Source: Paenalicyclobacillus cellulosilyticus | GTDB taxonomy: Bacteria; Bacillota; Bacilli; Alicyclobacillales; Alicyclobacillaceae | Length of the DNA: 34,891 nt | Direction: 5' to 3' | Assembly (NCBI RefSeq): GCF_014647315.1 | Contig: NZ_BMOY01000032.1 | Span: 1 to 34,891, forward strand | Part shown: positions 6,938-15,416 of the stretch, one piece after another | Layout of the letters: each line of letters opens with the position of its first letter | How positions within the stretch are numbered: position 1 is the first letter of the stretch | Position numbers and translations under genes: made by a program | The notes under the pieces: model-generated | What the model was told of the DNA's origin: nothing | Database searches by the model: none | What the model saw: the letters and a program-made list of their open reading frames with translations, nothing else

Positions 6938-7876
6938 ATGCGGATCGGCATCGCGTTGAGCGGCGGAACGCTCAAGGCGGCGGCACACGTGGGTGTGCTG
7001 GCGGCGTTGGCTGAGCTCGGGGTGCACCCGGACTGTGTCGCCGGGACGAGCGCCGGATCGCTCGTCGCCGCGCTGTACGCCCACGGGTACTCGGCGGACG
7101 AATTGAAGCGCTTGGTGGATTGGTTCCCCGGTCCCAGGCTGCTCGATTTTGGCTTCCCCATCCTCAGCTCCGCCTGGTCGTTGCTGCTGGCGGCGGCCGG
7201 GAGACGCCCCAGGCGCTTGCCAAACGGCTTGGTGCGGGGGAACCGGCTCGCTGCCTACATCGCTGAACTTTTGCGCGGGCGCACCCCCGTTTTGCCGTTC
7301 TACATCATCGCCACCGACCTGCGCACCGGCAGCCCGGTCACGTTCACCAACGACATCGCGGCCATCGCCCGCGGCATCGCCTGCCCAGTTCAAGACGTGA
7401 CGGCTGCCGTGTTGGGCAGCTGTTCGTTGCCCGGGCTCTTGACGCCCGTGGAGATGGGCTCTTGGTTGCTCGTCGACGGCGCGTTTCGGCATTATGTGCC
7501 GGTTCACGTCCTGCGCCAGGTCGGTTGCCAGAAACTGCTCGCCGTCAATCTCCATCACCTGGACATGGACTGGGAACCGCAGACGTTCATCGATGTGCTG
7601 GTTCGTTCGTTTGAAATCCTCTTAAAGGAATCCATTGAAAACGATGTGGATGGTCCGGACCTGTTCGTCCTTGAACCGAACGTGCATGCCACGTGGTGGT
7701 CATTTCGGGAGGTCCCGCGGTTCGTGGCGGAAGGGGAACGCGAGGTGCGCGCGCGGCGCTCGCAATTGACGGTGTTTCTCCGCACACCGCCCCGGCGCGG
7801 GCCGCGCGTCGTGTTCCACGCTCTGCCCGAAACAGGGTCAGATCAGCGGATCCACACCTCGACCGATTTGTCGTAG
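6938..7876 (+). CDS. Patatin-like phospholipase
   Basis: The patatin fold is a Ser-Asp lipid acyl hydrolase. The start chosen is ATG 6938 (312 residues), because [20 protein letters not shown] is the family N-terminus. An upstream ATG at 6878 would add 20 unsupported residues. The oxyanion motif SGGTLKA, the nucleophile Ser in GTSAGS (about residue 43) and the catalytic Asp in VDGAF are all present. A hydrophobic stretch at about 75-90 may bind membrane. It is last in the flavoprotein-transglycosylase cluster. Its 3' end overlaps the oppositely oriented ndk by 34 bases. The closest general type is the RssA/YlbK-like bacterial patatins; the substrate is unknown. Confidence 0.88.
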   Translation: MRIGIALSGGTLKAAAHVGVLAALAELGVHPDCVAGTSAGSLVAALYAHGYSADELKRLVDWFPGPRLLDFGFPILSSAWSLLLAAAGRRPRRLPNGLVRGNRLAAYIAELLRGRTPVLPFYIIATDLRTGSPVTFTNDIAAIARGIACPVQDVTAAVLGSCSLPGLLTPVEMGSWLLVDGAFRHYVPVHVLRQVGCQKLLAVNLHHLDMDWEPQTFIDVLVRSFEILLKESIENDVDGPDLFVLEPNVHATWWSFREVPRFVAEGEREVRARRSQLTVFLRTPPRRGPRVVFHALPETGSDQRIHTSTDLS

Positions 7877-8292
7877 CGGAGGGTCTCGCCGTCAAACCAA
7901 AGCTGGATTTCCCGCGCCGCACTTTCCGGCGAGTCGGAGCCGTGGACCACGTTCATGCCGATGGTCAGGCCGAAATCGCCGCGGATGGTGCCCGGTGCCG
8001 CTTCCGCCGGGTTGGTTTTCCCCATCAGCGACCGCGCGACCGCGACGGCGTTCTCCCCTTCCCATACCATGGCCAGCACAGGAGAAGAAGTGATAAATTG
8101 AACGAGCTCGGAGAAAAACGGGCGCTCCCTGTGTTCCGCATAATGCGCTTCCGCCAGTTCGCGCGATACCTGCATCAGGCGCGCGGCCACCAGCTTCAAG
8201 CCCTTGCGCTCAAAACGGGAGATGATCTCTCCCATCAGACCGCGTTGCACCCCGTCGGGCTTGACCATCACAAACGTCTGTTCGATTGCCAA
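7843..8292 (-). CDS. ndk: Nucleoside diphosphate kinase
   Basis: Ndk moves the gamma-phosphate from ATP to nucleoside diphosphates through a phospho-histidine. The 149-residue protein is full length, begins with [14 protein letters not shown], and has the active-site His in [12 protein letters not shown]. The start codon is TTG 8292, with gaggag about 9 bases upstream. Its own promoter (8349-8378) and a terminator just upstream (8402-8434) separate it from hepT, although the order hepT-ndk is shared with B. subtilis. The 3' end overlaps the convergent patatin gene. Confidence 0.97.
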   Translation of the reverse strand: MAIEQTFVMVKPDGVQRGLMGEIISRFERKGLKLVAARLMQVSRELAEAHYAEHRERPFFSELVQFITSSPVLAMVWEGENAVAVARSLMGKTNPAEAAPGTIRGDFGLTIGMNVVHGSDSPESAAREIQLWFDGETLRYDKSVEVWIR

Positions 8293-8348
8293 AAACCACC
8301 ACTCCTCATCGCGACGGGCCCGGCGGGCCGCATGATGTACGCGGTGTT

Positions 8349-8378
8349 ATTGTACTGAAACCCACGCGGACGATTCAA
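8349..8378 (-). promoter_or_regulatory. Sigma-A promoter of ndk
   Basis: -35 TTGAAT (8378-8373) and -10 TACAAT (8354-8349) are 18 bases apart on the minus strand. It lies between the hepT terminator and ndk. Confidence 0.65.
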
Positions 8379-8401
8379 ACCGGTTGCGACCTGTCGCCGG
8401 G

Positions 8402-8434
8402 AGAAAAACAAGCCGCAAAAGAGCGCGGTGCGGC
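8402..8434 (-). terminator. Terminator of the hepS-menG-hepT operon
   Basis: On the minus strand, GCCGCA (8434-8429) pairs with TGCGGC (8417-8412), followed by TTGTTTTTCTC. It lies 15 bases after the hepT stop. Confidence 0.7.
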
Positions 8435-8448
8435 GGCGCGCGCCGGGA

Positions 8449-9411
8449 TTAAAAGCGCCGCTGGTTCAAAAACCGCGCGACCGCGGCGAGATCGCGGCGG
8501 ACAAAAGGCAAGGCCACGGCGTCGAGCTCTCGCATCGCCTTCGCCATATAGCGCTCGGCCACCCGCCGCGCCACCGACACGCCGGGAGAGGTGCGCACCA
8601 GCTGCAGGGCCGCTTCCGCTTCCTCCGCTGCGACATCCGCCTTGACCAAGCTCCGCAACGCCTCACGGGCGCCGGTCTGCGCAGCCACCAGCGCCGGCAG
8701 GGTCAAATTGCCCTGCCGCAGATCCCCGCCCACGGGCTTGCCGAGCTCTTGCTCATCGCCGACGATATCGAGGATGTCGTCAATCACCTGAAACGCCATG
8801 CCGGTGTAATAGCCGAAGCGCCGCAAACGCCGGACCGCCTCCGGCGCCGCCCCGGACACCATCGCGCCGACGGCACAGCTGGCGGCAATGAGCAGCGCGG
8901 TCTTGCGCTCCACCCGCCTTAGGTAATCGCGCACGCTCTGCTGCCAATTGAAAAAGTCTTCGATTTGCTCGATCTCGCCTTCGCATATGCGCACCATCAC
9001 ATCCGACATCTCCCGGTGCACCTCGACATCCGCGACGCGAGAGAGCAGTTGGATGGCGCGGGCAAATAAAAAATCTCCCGTGTACATCGCGGCCCGGTCC
9101 CCGTACTGATTGCGTACGGTCGGCCGCCCCCGCCGCAGGTCGGCGTCATCAATCACGTCGTCGTGCACCAGCGTCGCCATGTGGACGAGCTCCAGCGCCG
9201 CTGCGGCGGCGTACACCCGTTCCGTCGGGCCTTGGCCGGCGCGGCTGGAGATGAGCGCCAACAACGGCCGGACGCGTTTGCCGCCCGCCTCCAACAGGTG
9301 CGCGGCCGCGTGCGTCAAGCGGGGATGGGCGGACGCGACCGCTTCCCGCAGGATGCGATCCACCTGCCGCATCTCCGGTTCATAGCGCGCATAGACTTCG
9401 CGAACGTCCAT
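8449..9411 (-). CDS. hepT: Heptaprenyl diphosphate synthase component II
   Basis: This is the catalytic subunit of the two-part trans-polyprenyl synthase that makes the C35 side chain of menaquinone-7 from farnesyl-PP and isopentenyl-PP. Its 320 residues contain the first Asp-rich motif in LVHDDVIDDADLRRGRPTVR and the second in QVIDDILDIVGDEQELGKP. It also has GGKRVRPLLALIS near residue 43. It starts 12 bases after menG with a GGGGGTG ribosome site and is the last gene of the hepS-menG-hepT operon. The partner HepS is encoded two genes upstream. Confidence 0.96.
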   Translation of the reverse strand: MDVREVYARYEPEMRQVDRILREAVASAHPRLTHAAAHLLEAGGKRVRPLLALISSRAGQGPTERVYAAAAALELVHMATLVHDDVIDDADLRRGRPTVRNQYGDRAAMYTGDFLFARAIQLLSRVADVEVHREMSDVMVRICEGEIEQIEDFFNWQQSVRDYLRRVERKTALLIAASCAVGAMVSGAAPEAVRRLRRFGYYTGMAFQVIDDILDIVGDEQELGKPVGGDLRQGNLTLPALVAAQTGAREALRSLVKADVAAEEAEAALQLVRTSPGVSVARRVAERYMAKAMRELDAVALPFVRRDLAAVARFLNQRRF

Positions 9412-9423
9412 CGCACCCCCGCC

Positions 9424-10143
9424 TTAACCCTCGTCTTTCCAACCCATGTGCAGCGCCGCCACCCCGCCCGTCAGGGCGTAGCTCACAACACGCGTCAGCC
9501 CCGCCTCGCGAAACCGTTGTTCCAAGCCGCGCCGGTCCGGAAAATCGGTCAAGGACGCCGGCAACCACGCGTACGGCACCTCTTTGCCCACGAGCCATGC
9601 ACCGAGCCGCGGCACCACTTTGTAAAAGTAAAAATAATACAACTCACGGAACACCGGCCACTCCGGCTTCGACAACTCCAAGGAAACCACCTTGCCGCCC
9701 GGTTTGACCACCCGGCGCATCTCGCGGAGCACCTGGACGACATCCGGGACATTGCGCAGGGCAAAGCCGATGGTCGCCACATCGAACGTATCATCCGGAA
9801 ACGGCAACGCCATGGCGTCGCCATGGACCCAGGAGATTCGGTCCGCAAGTCCGCGCGCCGCCGCTTTGCGCCGCGCCACCTCCAGCATGTCGTCGCAAAA
9901 ATCAAGCCCCGTCACGTGCCCGTTCGCACCCACCGCTTTGGCGAGGGCCAAGCTCCAGTCTCCGGTCCCGGCCGCGACATCGAGCGCCCGGGCGCCCGGC
10001 GGCACCCGCAGCTTCCGCATCGCCACGGCACGCCACACTTTATGTTGGCCAAAGCTCAAGACCGAGTTCTTCCAGTCATACTGGCCGGCAATCTGGGCGA
10101 ACACCTCATGCACGAACGACGCCTTCTGTTCCTTCGCCACCAT
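9424..10143 (-). CDS. menG: Demethylmenaquinone methyltransferase
   Basis: MenG (UbiE family) transfers a methyl group from S-adenosylmethionine to demethylmenaquinone, the last step of menaquinone synthesis. The start at ATG 10143 overlaps the hepS stop by one base (TGATG), which implies translational coupling. It gives 239 residues, close to the Bacillus protein. Motif I is ALDVAAGTGDWSLALAKA, followed by GLDFCDDMLEVA, VATIGFALRNVPD and EMRRVVKPGGKVVSLE. The C-terminus ends in GGVAALHMGWK, as in the family. An earlier in-frame start would lie inside hepS. Confidence 0.95.
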   Translation of the reverse strand: MVAKEQKASFVHEVFAQIAGQYDWKNSVLSFGQHKVWRAVAMRKLRVPPGARALDVAAGTGDWSLALAKAVGANGHVTGLDFCDDMLEVARRKAAARGLADRISWVHGDAMALPFPDDTFDVATIGFALRNVPDVVQVLREMRRVVKPGGKVVSLELSKPEWPVFRELYYFYFYKVVPRLGAWLVGKEVPYAWLPASLTDFPDRRGLEQRFREAGLTRVVSYALTGGVAALHMGWKDEG

Positions 10144-10895
10144 CAACGGTTGCCCTCGGCGAACGTTTGCTTCTCCATCCATCGCTTCATCCCCACCAGA
10201 TAATCGATGAGCAGGGAATAGAGCGGCTCCACCACGGCGTGTTTCGGCAGGTGGACGTACCTTTCCAACGCGTCCGCCATCCACTCATGCGCTTGCCGAA
10301 AGGAGAACCCGCGCGGCCCGCGCAGGCGGCGCACCTCGGCATCCAACGCAAACGCCTCGACCAACGCACGCACTTGCCGCTTGGCGTCGTTCGACAACCC
10401 CACGTGATCTGCCAACGCGAACAACAGCGCGCCGTGCACCGTCACCCAAAGTTCGCGCGCTTGTTCCGGCGGAACCGACCCGCCATCCCCGTGCAACATC
10501 ATCTTGGCTTCATTGATTTGCACGACCGCTTCACAAAGCGCCGGCAGCAACCCTGGATGACCGGAACGGGCCAATACCCAGTAATACCGGCTGCTGTCGT
10601 AATCCCCCGCGAGCACCACCAGCTGGCGCGCGGTCCCGGTGTGTTCCTCCACCGTATCGTGGATGGCCAAGCCCTGATGAAGCAGCAACACAGCCTCCAG
10701 GATGGGTTGGGATTCCGCCGCCGAAAACCCCGCCGCCTGCAGGATGGCCCACGCCGTGTCAAAATGAAAACGGCTCACAGTCTGGCGAATCTGACAGGCC
10801 CGCAGAAACGGATGGTGCATATACTGTTGAACCTTGCGCTGCACACGGTCAAACAACGCTTCTGTCAGGTCTGTCATCGCCACCGAAGGTTCCAT
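10143..10895 (-). CDS. hepS: Heptaprenyl diphosphate synthase component I
   Basis: HepS is the small non-catalytic partner of HepT that fixes product chain length. The 250-residue helical protein has the family features HPFLRACQI near residue 28, HQGLAIHDTVEEH and LAGDYDSSRYYWVLA. The start is uncertain. ATG 10895 has GAGAGG directly against it, while GTG 10883 or ATG 10877 have better spacing. The gene order hepS-menG-hepT is the classic gerC operon. A good extended -10 promoter lies upstream at 10977-10985. Confidence 0.9.
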   Translation of the reverse strand: MEPSVAMTDLTEALFDRVQRKVQQYMHHPFLRACQIRQTVSRFHFDTAWAILQAAGFSAAESQPILEAVLLLHQGLAIHDTVEEHTGTARQLVVLAGDYDSSRYYWVLARSGHPGLLPALCEAVVQINEAKMMLHGDGGSVPPEQARELWVTVHGALLFALADHVGLSNDAKRQVRALVEAFALDAEVRRLRGPRGFSFRQAHEWMADALERYVHLPKHAVVEPLYSLLIDYLVGMKRWMEKQTFAEGNR

Positions 10896-10976
10896 CCTCT
10901 CGCGTCACAATCCCGCACGGGCGGTCCGTCGCCGACGGTCTTGTCCTTTGCATCCGCATGACATCAGGCAAGCCGT

Positions 10977-10985
10977 ATTATACCA
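10977..10985 (-). promoter_or_regulatory. Extended -10 promoter of hepS-menG-hepT
   Basis: TGGTATAAT on the minus strand is an extended -10 element. The -35 position 17 bases upstream is poor (AGACTG-like), which is usual for extended -10 promoters. Transcription would start near 10970, giving a GC-rich leader of about 75 bases. Confidence 0.65.
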
Positions 10986-11014
10986 CACCGCGAGCGGCCC
11001 AGTCTGGAAGCGGA

Positions 11015-11248
11015 TCAGCCGTCGTCATGCGTGCGGATGATGCCGTGCTTGGTATACAGTATGGCTTTGCCGCGGATCTTCATGGCCGAGGTATGCTCGG
11101 TGAATTGAGCGAGCATCACCTCACCCTTGTCCAATTTCTCCGCATGGTGAAACTTCGTCTCCGGACCGCGCGTCAAGCCGATGACCTGCACCCCGTTCTC
11201 CAGGGCATGAATGACAAAATACTCGCCAAGGACCGAAGCCTCGCCCAT
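11015..11248 (-). CDS. mtrB: TRAP: tryptophan RNA-binding attenuation protein
   Basis: TRAP forms an 11-subunit ring that, when loaded with tryptophan, wraps (G/U)AG repeats in trp leader RNAs and causes attenuation. I start at ATG 11248 (77 residues), 10 bases after gaggag; a longer frame would run into the tRNA-Pro terminator. The core [19 protein letters not shown] and [15 protein letters not shown] matches B. subtilis MtrB. The RNA-contact residues Lys38, Lys57 and Arg59 are kept (EKLDKG, AMKIRG). In B. subtilis the preceding gene is folE (mtrA). Here that place holds tRNA-Pro. No trp gene or clear GAG-repeat target is in this window. Confidence 0.96.
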   Translation of the reverse strand: MGEASVLGEYFVIHALENGVQVIGLTRGPETKFHHAEKLDKGEVMLAQFTEHTSAMKIRGKAILYTKHGIIRTHDDG

Positions 11249-11309
11249 GTCTTCCCGCTCCTCGCCAGGTGACGAACCGGCGCTGCGCCGGTGCGCCACC
11301 GCCTCCAAA

Positions 11310-11340
11310 AATGAAAAACACCAGCGTGCAACACGCTGGT
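11310..11340 (-). terminator. Terminator after tRNA-Pro
   Basis: On the minus strand ACCAGCGTG and CACGCTGGT form a 9-pair stem with a 3-base loop (11340-11320), followed by GTTTTTCATTTTT. It lies 4 bases past the encoded CCA and separates the tRNA from mtrB. Confidence 0.9.
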
Positions 11341-11344
11341 TCAT

Positions 11345-11421
11345 TGGTCGGAATGCCGGGATTTGAACCCGGGACCTCTACCTCCCCAAGGTAGCGCGCT
11401 ACCAGGCTGCGCTACATCCCG
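11345..11421 (-). tRNA. tRNA-Pro (GGG anticodon)
   Basis: A 77-base cloverleaf on the minus strand. The acceptor stem CGGGATG/CATTCCG has one G-U pair, the D-arm includes GCGCAGCCTGGTAGCGC, the anticodon loop TTGGGGA has GGG at positions 34-36, and the T-loop is TTTGAAT. The discriminator A and the 3' CCA (11347-11345) are encoded. It has its own promoter (11443-11471) and terminator (11310-11340). Confidence 0.96.
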
Positions 11422-11442
11422 ATGACCGCTACCGCAGGAATC

Positions 11443-11471
11443 ATTATAATGCACGTCCCGGACAAACGCAA
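11443..11471 (-). promoter_or_regulatory. Sigma-A promoter of tRNA-Pro
   Basis: -35 TTGCGT (11471-11466) and -10 TATAAT (11448-11443) are 17 bases apart on the minus strand. The start would be about 15 bases before the mature tRNA. Confidence 0.78.
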
Positions 11472-11616
11472 TGCCCGCATCCCTCGGCAGGGTTCCCCAT
11501 GAGGATGCCATCGCGACCGGTTGCGCTTCGCCATGCGATCACGCCGGTCGGGCCTGCGTTGGAGACGGCCGCGTGATTGCAACCCCATGGCCGCCTCCGC
11601 GATCATCCTCCTTCTG

Positions 11617-11889
11617 TCAACGCACGCCTTCACGCAACAACTTGCCCGCCCGGAATGCCGGCACGCGGCTTGCCGCGATCAAGATCTCCTCGCCCGTCTG
11701 GGGATTTCTCCCCTTGCGCGCACGGCGCTCGCGGATTTCAAAGTGCCCGAACCCCACCAACTGGACCTTGTCCCCTCTGGCCAGCGTTTCGGCGATCACG
11801 TCCATCATCACGTCCACCACGTCCGCCACGTCTTTCTTCGCAATCCGGGTCCGCTCCGCGATGGCCTGCACCAATTCCGCCTTGTTCAT
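11617..11889 (-). CDS. hup: HU-type DNA-binding protein
   Basis: HU bends and compacts DNA as a dimer in the nucleoid. The 90-residue protein starts at ATG 11889 (MNKAELVQAIAERTRIAKKD) with AGAGGTGA 5 bases upstream. It has the beta-arm signature GFGHFEIRERRARKGRNPQT and ends KLLREGVR. The longer reading frame upstream lacks a ribosome site. The place downstream of spoIVA is conserved with B. subtilis hbs. Confidence 0.96.
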   Translation of the reverse strand: MNKAELVQAIAERTRIAKKDVADVVDVMMDVIAETLARGDKVQLVGFGHFEIRERRARKGRNPQTGEEILIAASRVPAFRAGKLLREGVR

Positions 11890-11967
11890 ACGCTCACCTC
11901 TGCCAAGGAGAAACTTGGGAATCTGATCATCGTTGTTTCCGCAGAGGCGCAATTTATACCTGTGCGT

Positions 11968-13446
11968 TTACAGGATGATGGCGATGAGACCGCCGCTTCC
12001 CTCATTGATGATCCGTTGCAACGTTTCGCGGAGTTTGTACTGGGCGTTTTCGGGCATCAGCGACAGCTTCGCGGCAATGCCTTCCCGGACAATGGCGGCG
12101 AGGGACTTTCCAAAGATGTCGCTCTCCCATATCTTCAGCGGATCGGTTTCGAAGTCTTGCATCAGATAACGCACCAGCTCCTCCGACTGCTTCTCCGTGC
12201 CGACGATGGGGGCAAACTCCGATTCGACGTCGACGCGGATCATATGAATGGACGGCGCGGTCGCCTTGAGCCGGACGCCGAACCGCGACCCTTGGCGGAT
12301 GAGTTCCGGTTCGTCGAGCGTCATCTCTTCCAACGCCGGCGGGGCGATGCCGTACCCGGTGAGTTTCACCATCCGCAGCGCGTCGGCAACCTTGTCGTAC
12401 TCGCGCTTCGCATGGACGAACTCTTTCATCATCCGCAACAATTGATCGCGGCCGGTGATCTTGACGCCGACGATCTCTGTGAGCACCTGGTCGTACAGCT
12501 CATCGGGAGCCGACAAGTCGATGACCGCGATCCCCTTGCCCATGTCCATGTGGGCAAGTCCTGCATGGGAGATGAACTCGTATGTCGCAAATTGCGCCAC
12601 CACCCGGTCGATATCCCGGACGCGCCGGATGTCTTGGACGCACGTCTCGACGCAGGTGTGGAACTTTTGGCGCAGCCAATGGTCCTCATCGAGCACCATC
12701 ACCCAGCTCGGCAGATTGACGTTCACCTCCCGCACCGGAAACTCGTACAGCGCTTCGCGGAGCACCGCGTAAATGTCGTCCGTCGTCACGGTTGCACAGG
12801 ACAAGACGAGCACCGGTACGTCGTATTTGTCGGCCAACTGAGCGCGCAGGTCTTGGGCGTACGGATGGTCCGGATGTGCAGAATTGACGATGATGACGAA
12901 CGGCTTGCCGAGCTCCTTCAGCTCGGCCACCACGCGTTCCTCCGCCTCCAAGTAACTTTCGCGCGGAATCTCGGCGATGGTCCCGTCCGTGGTCACGACG
13001 ATGCCGAGGGTGGAGTGATCGGTGATCACCTTCCGGGTTCCGATCTCGGCCGCATCCTGAAAGGGGACGGGATCGTCAAACCAGGGCGTCGTGACCATCC
13101 GGGGGCCGTTTTCATCCTCGTATCCGCGCGCACCCTCCACGGCGTAGCCGACACAGTCGACCAAGCGCACGTTCACGTCCAGCCCATCGGCCACCTGGAT
13201 CGCGACCGATTGATTGGGGATGAACTTCGGCTCCGTCGTCATGATGGTCCTGCCGGCCGCGCTTTGCGGCAACTCGTCCGTGGCGCGGACGCGATCGGCC
13301 TCTTCCTTGATATTGGGTAAAACGACGAGTTCCATGAACTTTTTGATGAACGTGGACTTGCCAGTGCGCACGGGGCCGACTACGCCGATGTAGATGTCTC
13401 CCCCCGTCCGTTCCGCAATGTCCTTAAAGACGTCGAACTTTTCCAC
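11968..13446 (-). CDS. spoIVA: SpoIVA: stage IV sporulation ATPase, coat basement layer
   Basis: SpoIVA polymerises on the forespore surface using ATP and forms the basement on which the spore coat is built; it is also needed for the cortex. GTG 13446 is the start (GAGGAGG 7 bases upstream) and gives 492 residues, the same length as B. subtilis SpoIVA. The Walker A motif is GPVRTGKST, followed by SAAGRTIMTTEPKFIPNQ and VRLVDCVGYAVEGARGYED. The C-terminus INEGSGGLIAIIL is the conserved membrane-targeting tail. A candidate sigma-E promoter is at 13644-13673. A very long open frame on the opposite strand is an antisense shadow. Confidence 0.97.
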   Translation of the reverse strand: MEKFDVFKDIAERTGGDIYIGVVGPVRTGKSTFIKKFMELVVLPNIKEEADRVRATDELPQSAAGRTIMTTEPKFIPNQSVAIQVADGLDVNVRLVDCVGYAVEGARGYEDENGPRMVTTPWFDDPVPFQDAAEIGTRKVITDHSTLGIVVTTDGTIAEIPRESYLEAEERVVAELKELGKPFVIIVNSAHPDHPYAQDLRAQLADKYDVPVLVLSCATVTTDDIYAVLREALYEFPVREVNVNLPSWVMVLDEDHWLRQKFHTCVETCVQDIRRVRDIDRVVAQFATYEFISHAGLAHMDMGKGIAVIDLSAPDELYDQVLTEIVGVKITGRDQLLRMMKEFVHAKREYDKVADALRMVKLTGYGIAPPALEEMTLDEPELIRQGSRFGVRLKATAPSIHMIRVDVESEFAPIVGTEKQSEELVRYLMQDFETDPLKIWESDIFGKSLAAIVREGIAAKLSLMPENAQYKLRETLQRIINEGSGGLIAIIL

Positions 13447-13643
13447 GAGTTCCCCTCCTCGTCGCGCAGACCTGACACTCGGGAGCGCAGACGCCACCGT
13501 GGCCGCCGGGACGACGCCGCGCCGTCATCAGGCCAAGTTCTGCCGTCATACCGGCGTAGACGGATGTATCAGCTCCACATCCTCCCGCGCGCCACTGACA
13601 GCCGCACGTCCACGGGACGCTGTCCACTGGATAAGGACAGTAC

Positions 13644-13673
13644 CATGTATATGCAGCGCCGACTGTCATATGC
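13644..13673 (-). promoter_or_regulatory. Candidate sigma-E promoter of spoIVA
   Basis: On the minus strand GCATATG (13673-13667) resembles the sigma-E -35 consensus. About 13-15 bases on, CATATACAT resembles the -10 (CATACAnT). Spacing is ambiguous around the preferred 14. The leader to spoIVA would be roughly 190 bases. The surrounding 400-base gap (13447-13846) otherwise holds only the gcvH terminator; I see no gene in it. Confidence 0.4.
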
Positions 13674-13722
13674 CGCGGGGGACGCAGCGTTCGTTTCACC
13701 CTCATCTATATGGCCGAGCCGT

Positions 13723-13768
13723 GAAAATAGAACGAGCACAACCGGACTTGCCATCCAGGTTGTGCTCG
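13723..13768 (-). terminator. Terminator of gcvH
   Basis: CGAGCACAACC (13768-13758) pairs perfectly with GGTTGTGCTCG (13743-13733), an 11-pair stem with a 14-base loop, then TTCTATTTTC. It lies about 80 bases past the gcvH stop. Confidence 0.85.
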
Positions 13769-13846
13769 GGCGTGGGACCACCTGCGGGCAGGATGACCAT
13801 GGAGCATGAGGAGAGATGGTGCGGGATGGAACGGAGAAGCACCCGT

Positions 13847-14230
13847 TCAATCGCTTGTATGTGCTTGGTACCCTTCCGCGTCGAGGAGTTGATCCAATTC
13901 GGTCGGGTCGTCCATTTCCACTTCAATCATCCAACCGGAGCCGTACGGGTCTTCGTTGACCTGTTCCGGGCGGTCGGCCAGCGATTCGTTGACGCGCACC
14001 ACGCGGCCGCTGACAGGAGCAAACAGGTCCGAAACGGTTTTCACCGATTCGACGCTGCCGAACGTGGAGCCGGCTTGTACGGTGCTCCCCGCTTGCGGCA
14101 AGTCGACAAACACGATGTCACCCAACTCCGACTGGGCGAAATCCGTGATGCCGATGACCGCGCGGTTTCCTTCCACGCGCACCCATTCATGTTCCTTCGA
14201 ATACTTCAGATTGGACGGAATATGACTCAC
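13847..14230 (-). CDS. gcvH: Glycine cleavage system H protein
   Basis: GcvH carries a lipoyl arm that shuttles the aminomethyl group of glycine between the P, T and L proteins, and in Bacilli it also feeds lipoate to other complexes. The protein has 127 residues, with the lipoyl-lysine in [18 protein letters not shown] and KYSKEHEWV near the N-terminus. The start is GTG 14230, with GGGAGGGA 6 bases upstream. It stands alone with its own promoter and terminator, away from gcvT/gcvP. No glycine riboswitch is visible upstream, which fits a general lipoate-relay role as well as glycine cleavage. Confidence 0.96.
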   Translation of the reverse strand: MSHIPSNLKYSKEHEWVRVEGNRAVIGITDFAQSELGDIVFVDLPQAGSTVQAGSTFGSVESVKTVSDLFAPVSGRVVRVNESLADRPEQVNEDPYGSGWMIEVEMDDPTELDQLLDAEGYQAHTSD

Positions 14231-14307
14231 GGGATGTCCCTCCCATTTGGCGCTGCGCGCCGTGGCATCGTGGGCTGCGCCTCCTATGTACGAAGGGTGT
14301 TGCTCCT

Positions 14308-14336
14308 AGTGTAACGAATGCGACGGGTCAACTCAA
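14308..14336 (-). promoter_or_regulatory. Sigma-A promoter of gcvH
   Basis: -35 TTGAGT (14336-14331) and -10 TACACT (14313-14308) are 17 bases apart on the minus strand. The -35 box overlaps the gpsA stop region. Confidence 0.6.
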
Positions 14337-15362
14337 CCAGCGCGCATACAGCGGGACGGCCACGTCCTCCACTTCGTGCGCGCGGGGGCGGCCCATCAGC
14401 TCTTTGACCGCATCTTGAGGCGATTTACCCCCGAACAACACGTCGTACGTCGCCTGCGTGATGGGCATGTCGACCTCATGGCGCGCCGCGAGCGCGACGG
14501 CCACCTTGGTCGCCGGGACCCCTTCCACAGCCATCCCCACTTCGTTCATCGCGTCAGCAAGAGACAATCCGGAAGCGAGCAGGCGTCCGGCGCGGAAGTT
14601 TCGGCTGTGCCGGCTGGTACAGGTGACGATGAGGTCGCCAACCCCCGCCAAGCCGGCAAACGTCCATGGCGAGGCGCCCATCTTGATGCCCAGGCGCGCA
14701 ATTTCGGCCAACCCGCGCGTCATGAGCGCCGCTTTGGCGTTGTCTCCGTATCCCAAACCGTCTGCGATCCCGACCCCGATGGCGATGATGTTCTTCAGCG
14801 ATCCGCCAAGCTCCGCGCCGACCACATCCGGATTCGTGTACACGCGAAACGTGGCGCTCATCAAGACGTCTTGAACGGTCTCTGCGGTCTCCTGGCAAAC
14901 GCTCGCCACCACGACGGTCGTCGGATACCCGCGCACCACCTCCTCGGCGTGGCTGGGGCCGGAGACCACCGCCATCCGCCGTGTGTCCCATCCTGTCTCT
15001 TCCTGCAATACCTCGCTCATCCGCTGGCCGGATGCGACATCGAATCCCTTGACCGCATGGACCAACAGCGCATCGGCCGGAATGAACCGAGCCGCTTGCC
15101 GGGACACCTCCCGCATGGCGGTCGACGGGACGACGAAAAATACCGTCTGTGCTCCGGCGAGCGCCCACGCCAGGTCGGTCGTCGCGAGGAGTTGGTCGGG
15201 GAGGCGCACCCCGGGCAGATACCGGTGGTTCTCATGACGGAAGTTGATGTCATCGACCGCCGCGGACTGACGCCCCCAAAGCCGCACGTCATGGCCGTTT
15301 CGGCTCAGCAACGTCGCGATGGCGGTTCCCCAACTCCCCGCGCCCAGAACTGCAATCCTCAC
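14328..15362 (-). CDS. gpsA: Glycerol-3-phosphate dehydrogenase [NAD(P)+]
   Basis: GpsA reduces dihydroxyacetone phosphate to sn-glycerol-3-phosphate, the backbone for phospholipids. The N-terminal Rossmann motif is VLGAGSWGTAIA, and the substrate domain carries SGPSHAEEV, GGSLKNIIAIGVGIADGLGY and GLAGVGDLIVTC. I prefer GTG 15362 (344 residues, like B. subtilis at 345), although GTG 15377 is possible; a GGGGGGAGG run lies between them. The neighbouring plsY uses its product, and plsC is nearby, so acyl-lipid synthesis genes cluster here. Confidence 0.95.
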   Translation of the reverse strand: MRIAVLGAGSWGTAIATLLSRNGHDVRLWGRQSAAVDDINFRHENHRYLPGVRLPDQLLATTDLAWALAGAQTVFFVVPSTAMREVSRQAARFIPADALLVHAVKGFDVASGQRMSEVLQEETGWDTRRMAVVSGPSHAEEVVRGYPTTVVVASVCQETAETVQDVLMSATFRVYTNPDVVGAELGGSLKNIIAIGVGIADGLGYGDNAKAALMTRGLAEIARLGIKMGASPWTFAGLAGVGDLIVTCTSRHSRNFRAGRLLASGLSLADAMNEVGMAVEGVPATKVAVALAARHEVDMPITQATYDVLFGGKSPQDAVKELMGRPRAHEVEDVAVPLYARWLS

Positions 15363-15416
15363 GCTCCTCCCCCCCACGGACAGCCGCGCGCATCCCCTTG
15401 ATTTGCCGGTTACCTG

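Noticed and set aside
11521..13320. A 599-codon plus-strand open frame
   Set aside because: It is antisense to hup and spoIVA, whose lengths and motifs are exact. The frame is a product of high GC content.
13447..13846. Short open frames in the spoIVA-gcvH gap
   Set aside because: They lack ribosome sites and protein-like composition; the gap is explained by a promoter and a terminator.
14231..14327. Glycine riboswitch upstream of gcvH
   Set aside because: The leader is only about 70 bases and lacks the tandem aptamer motifs.
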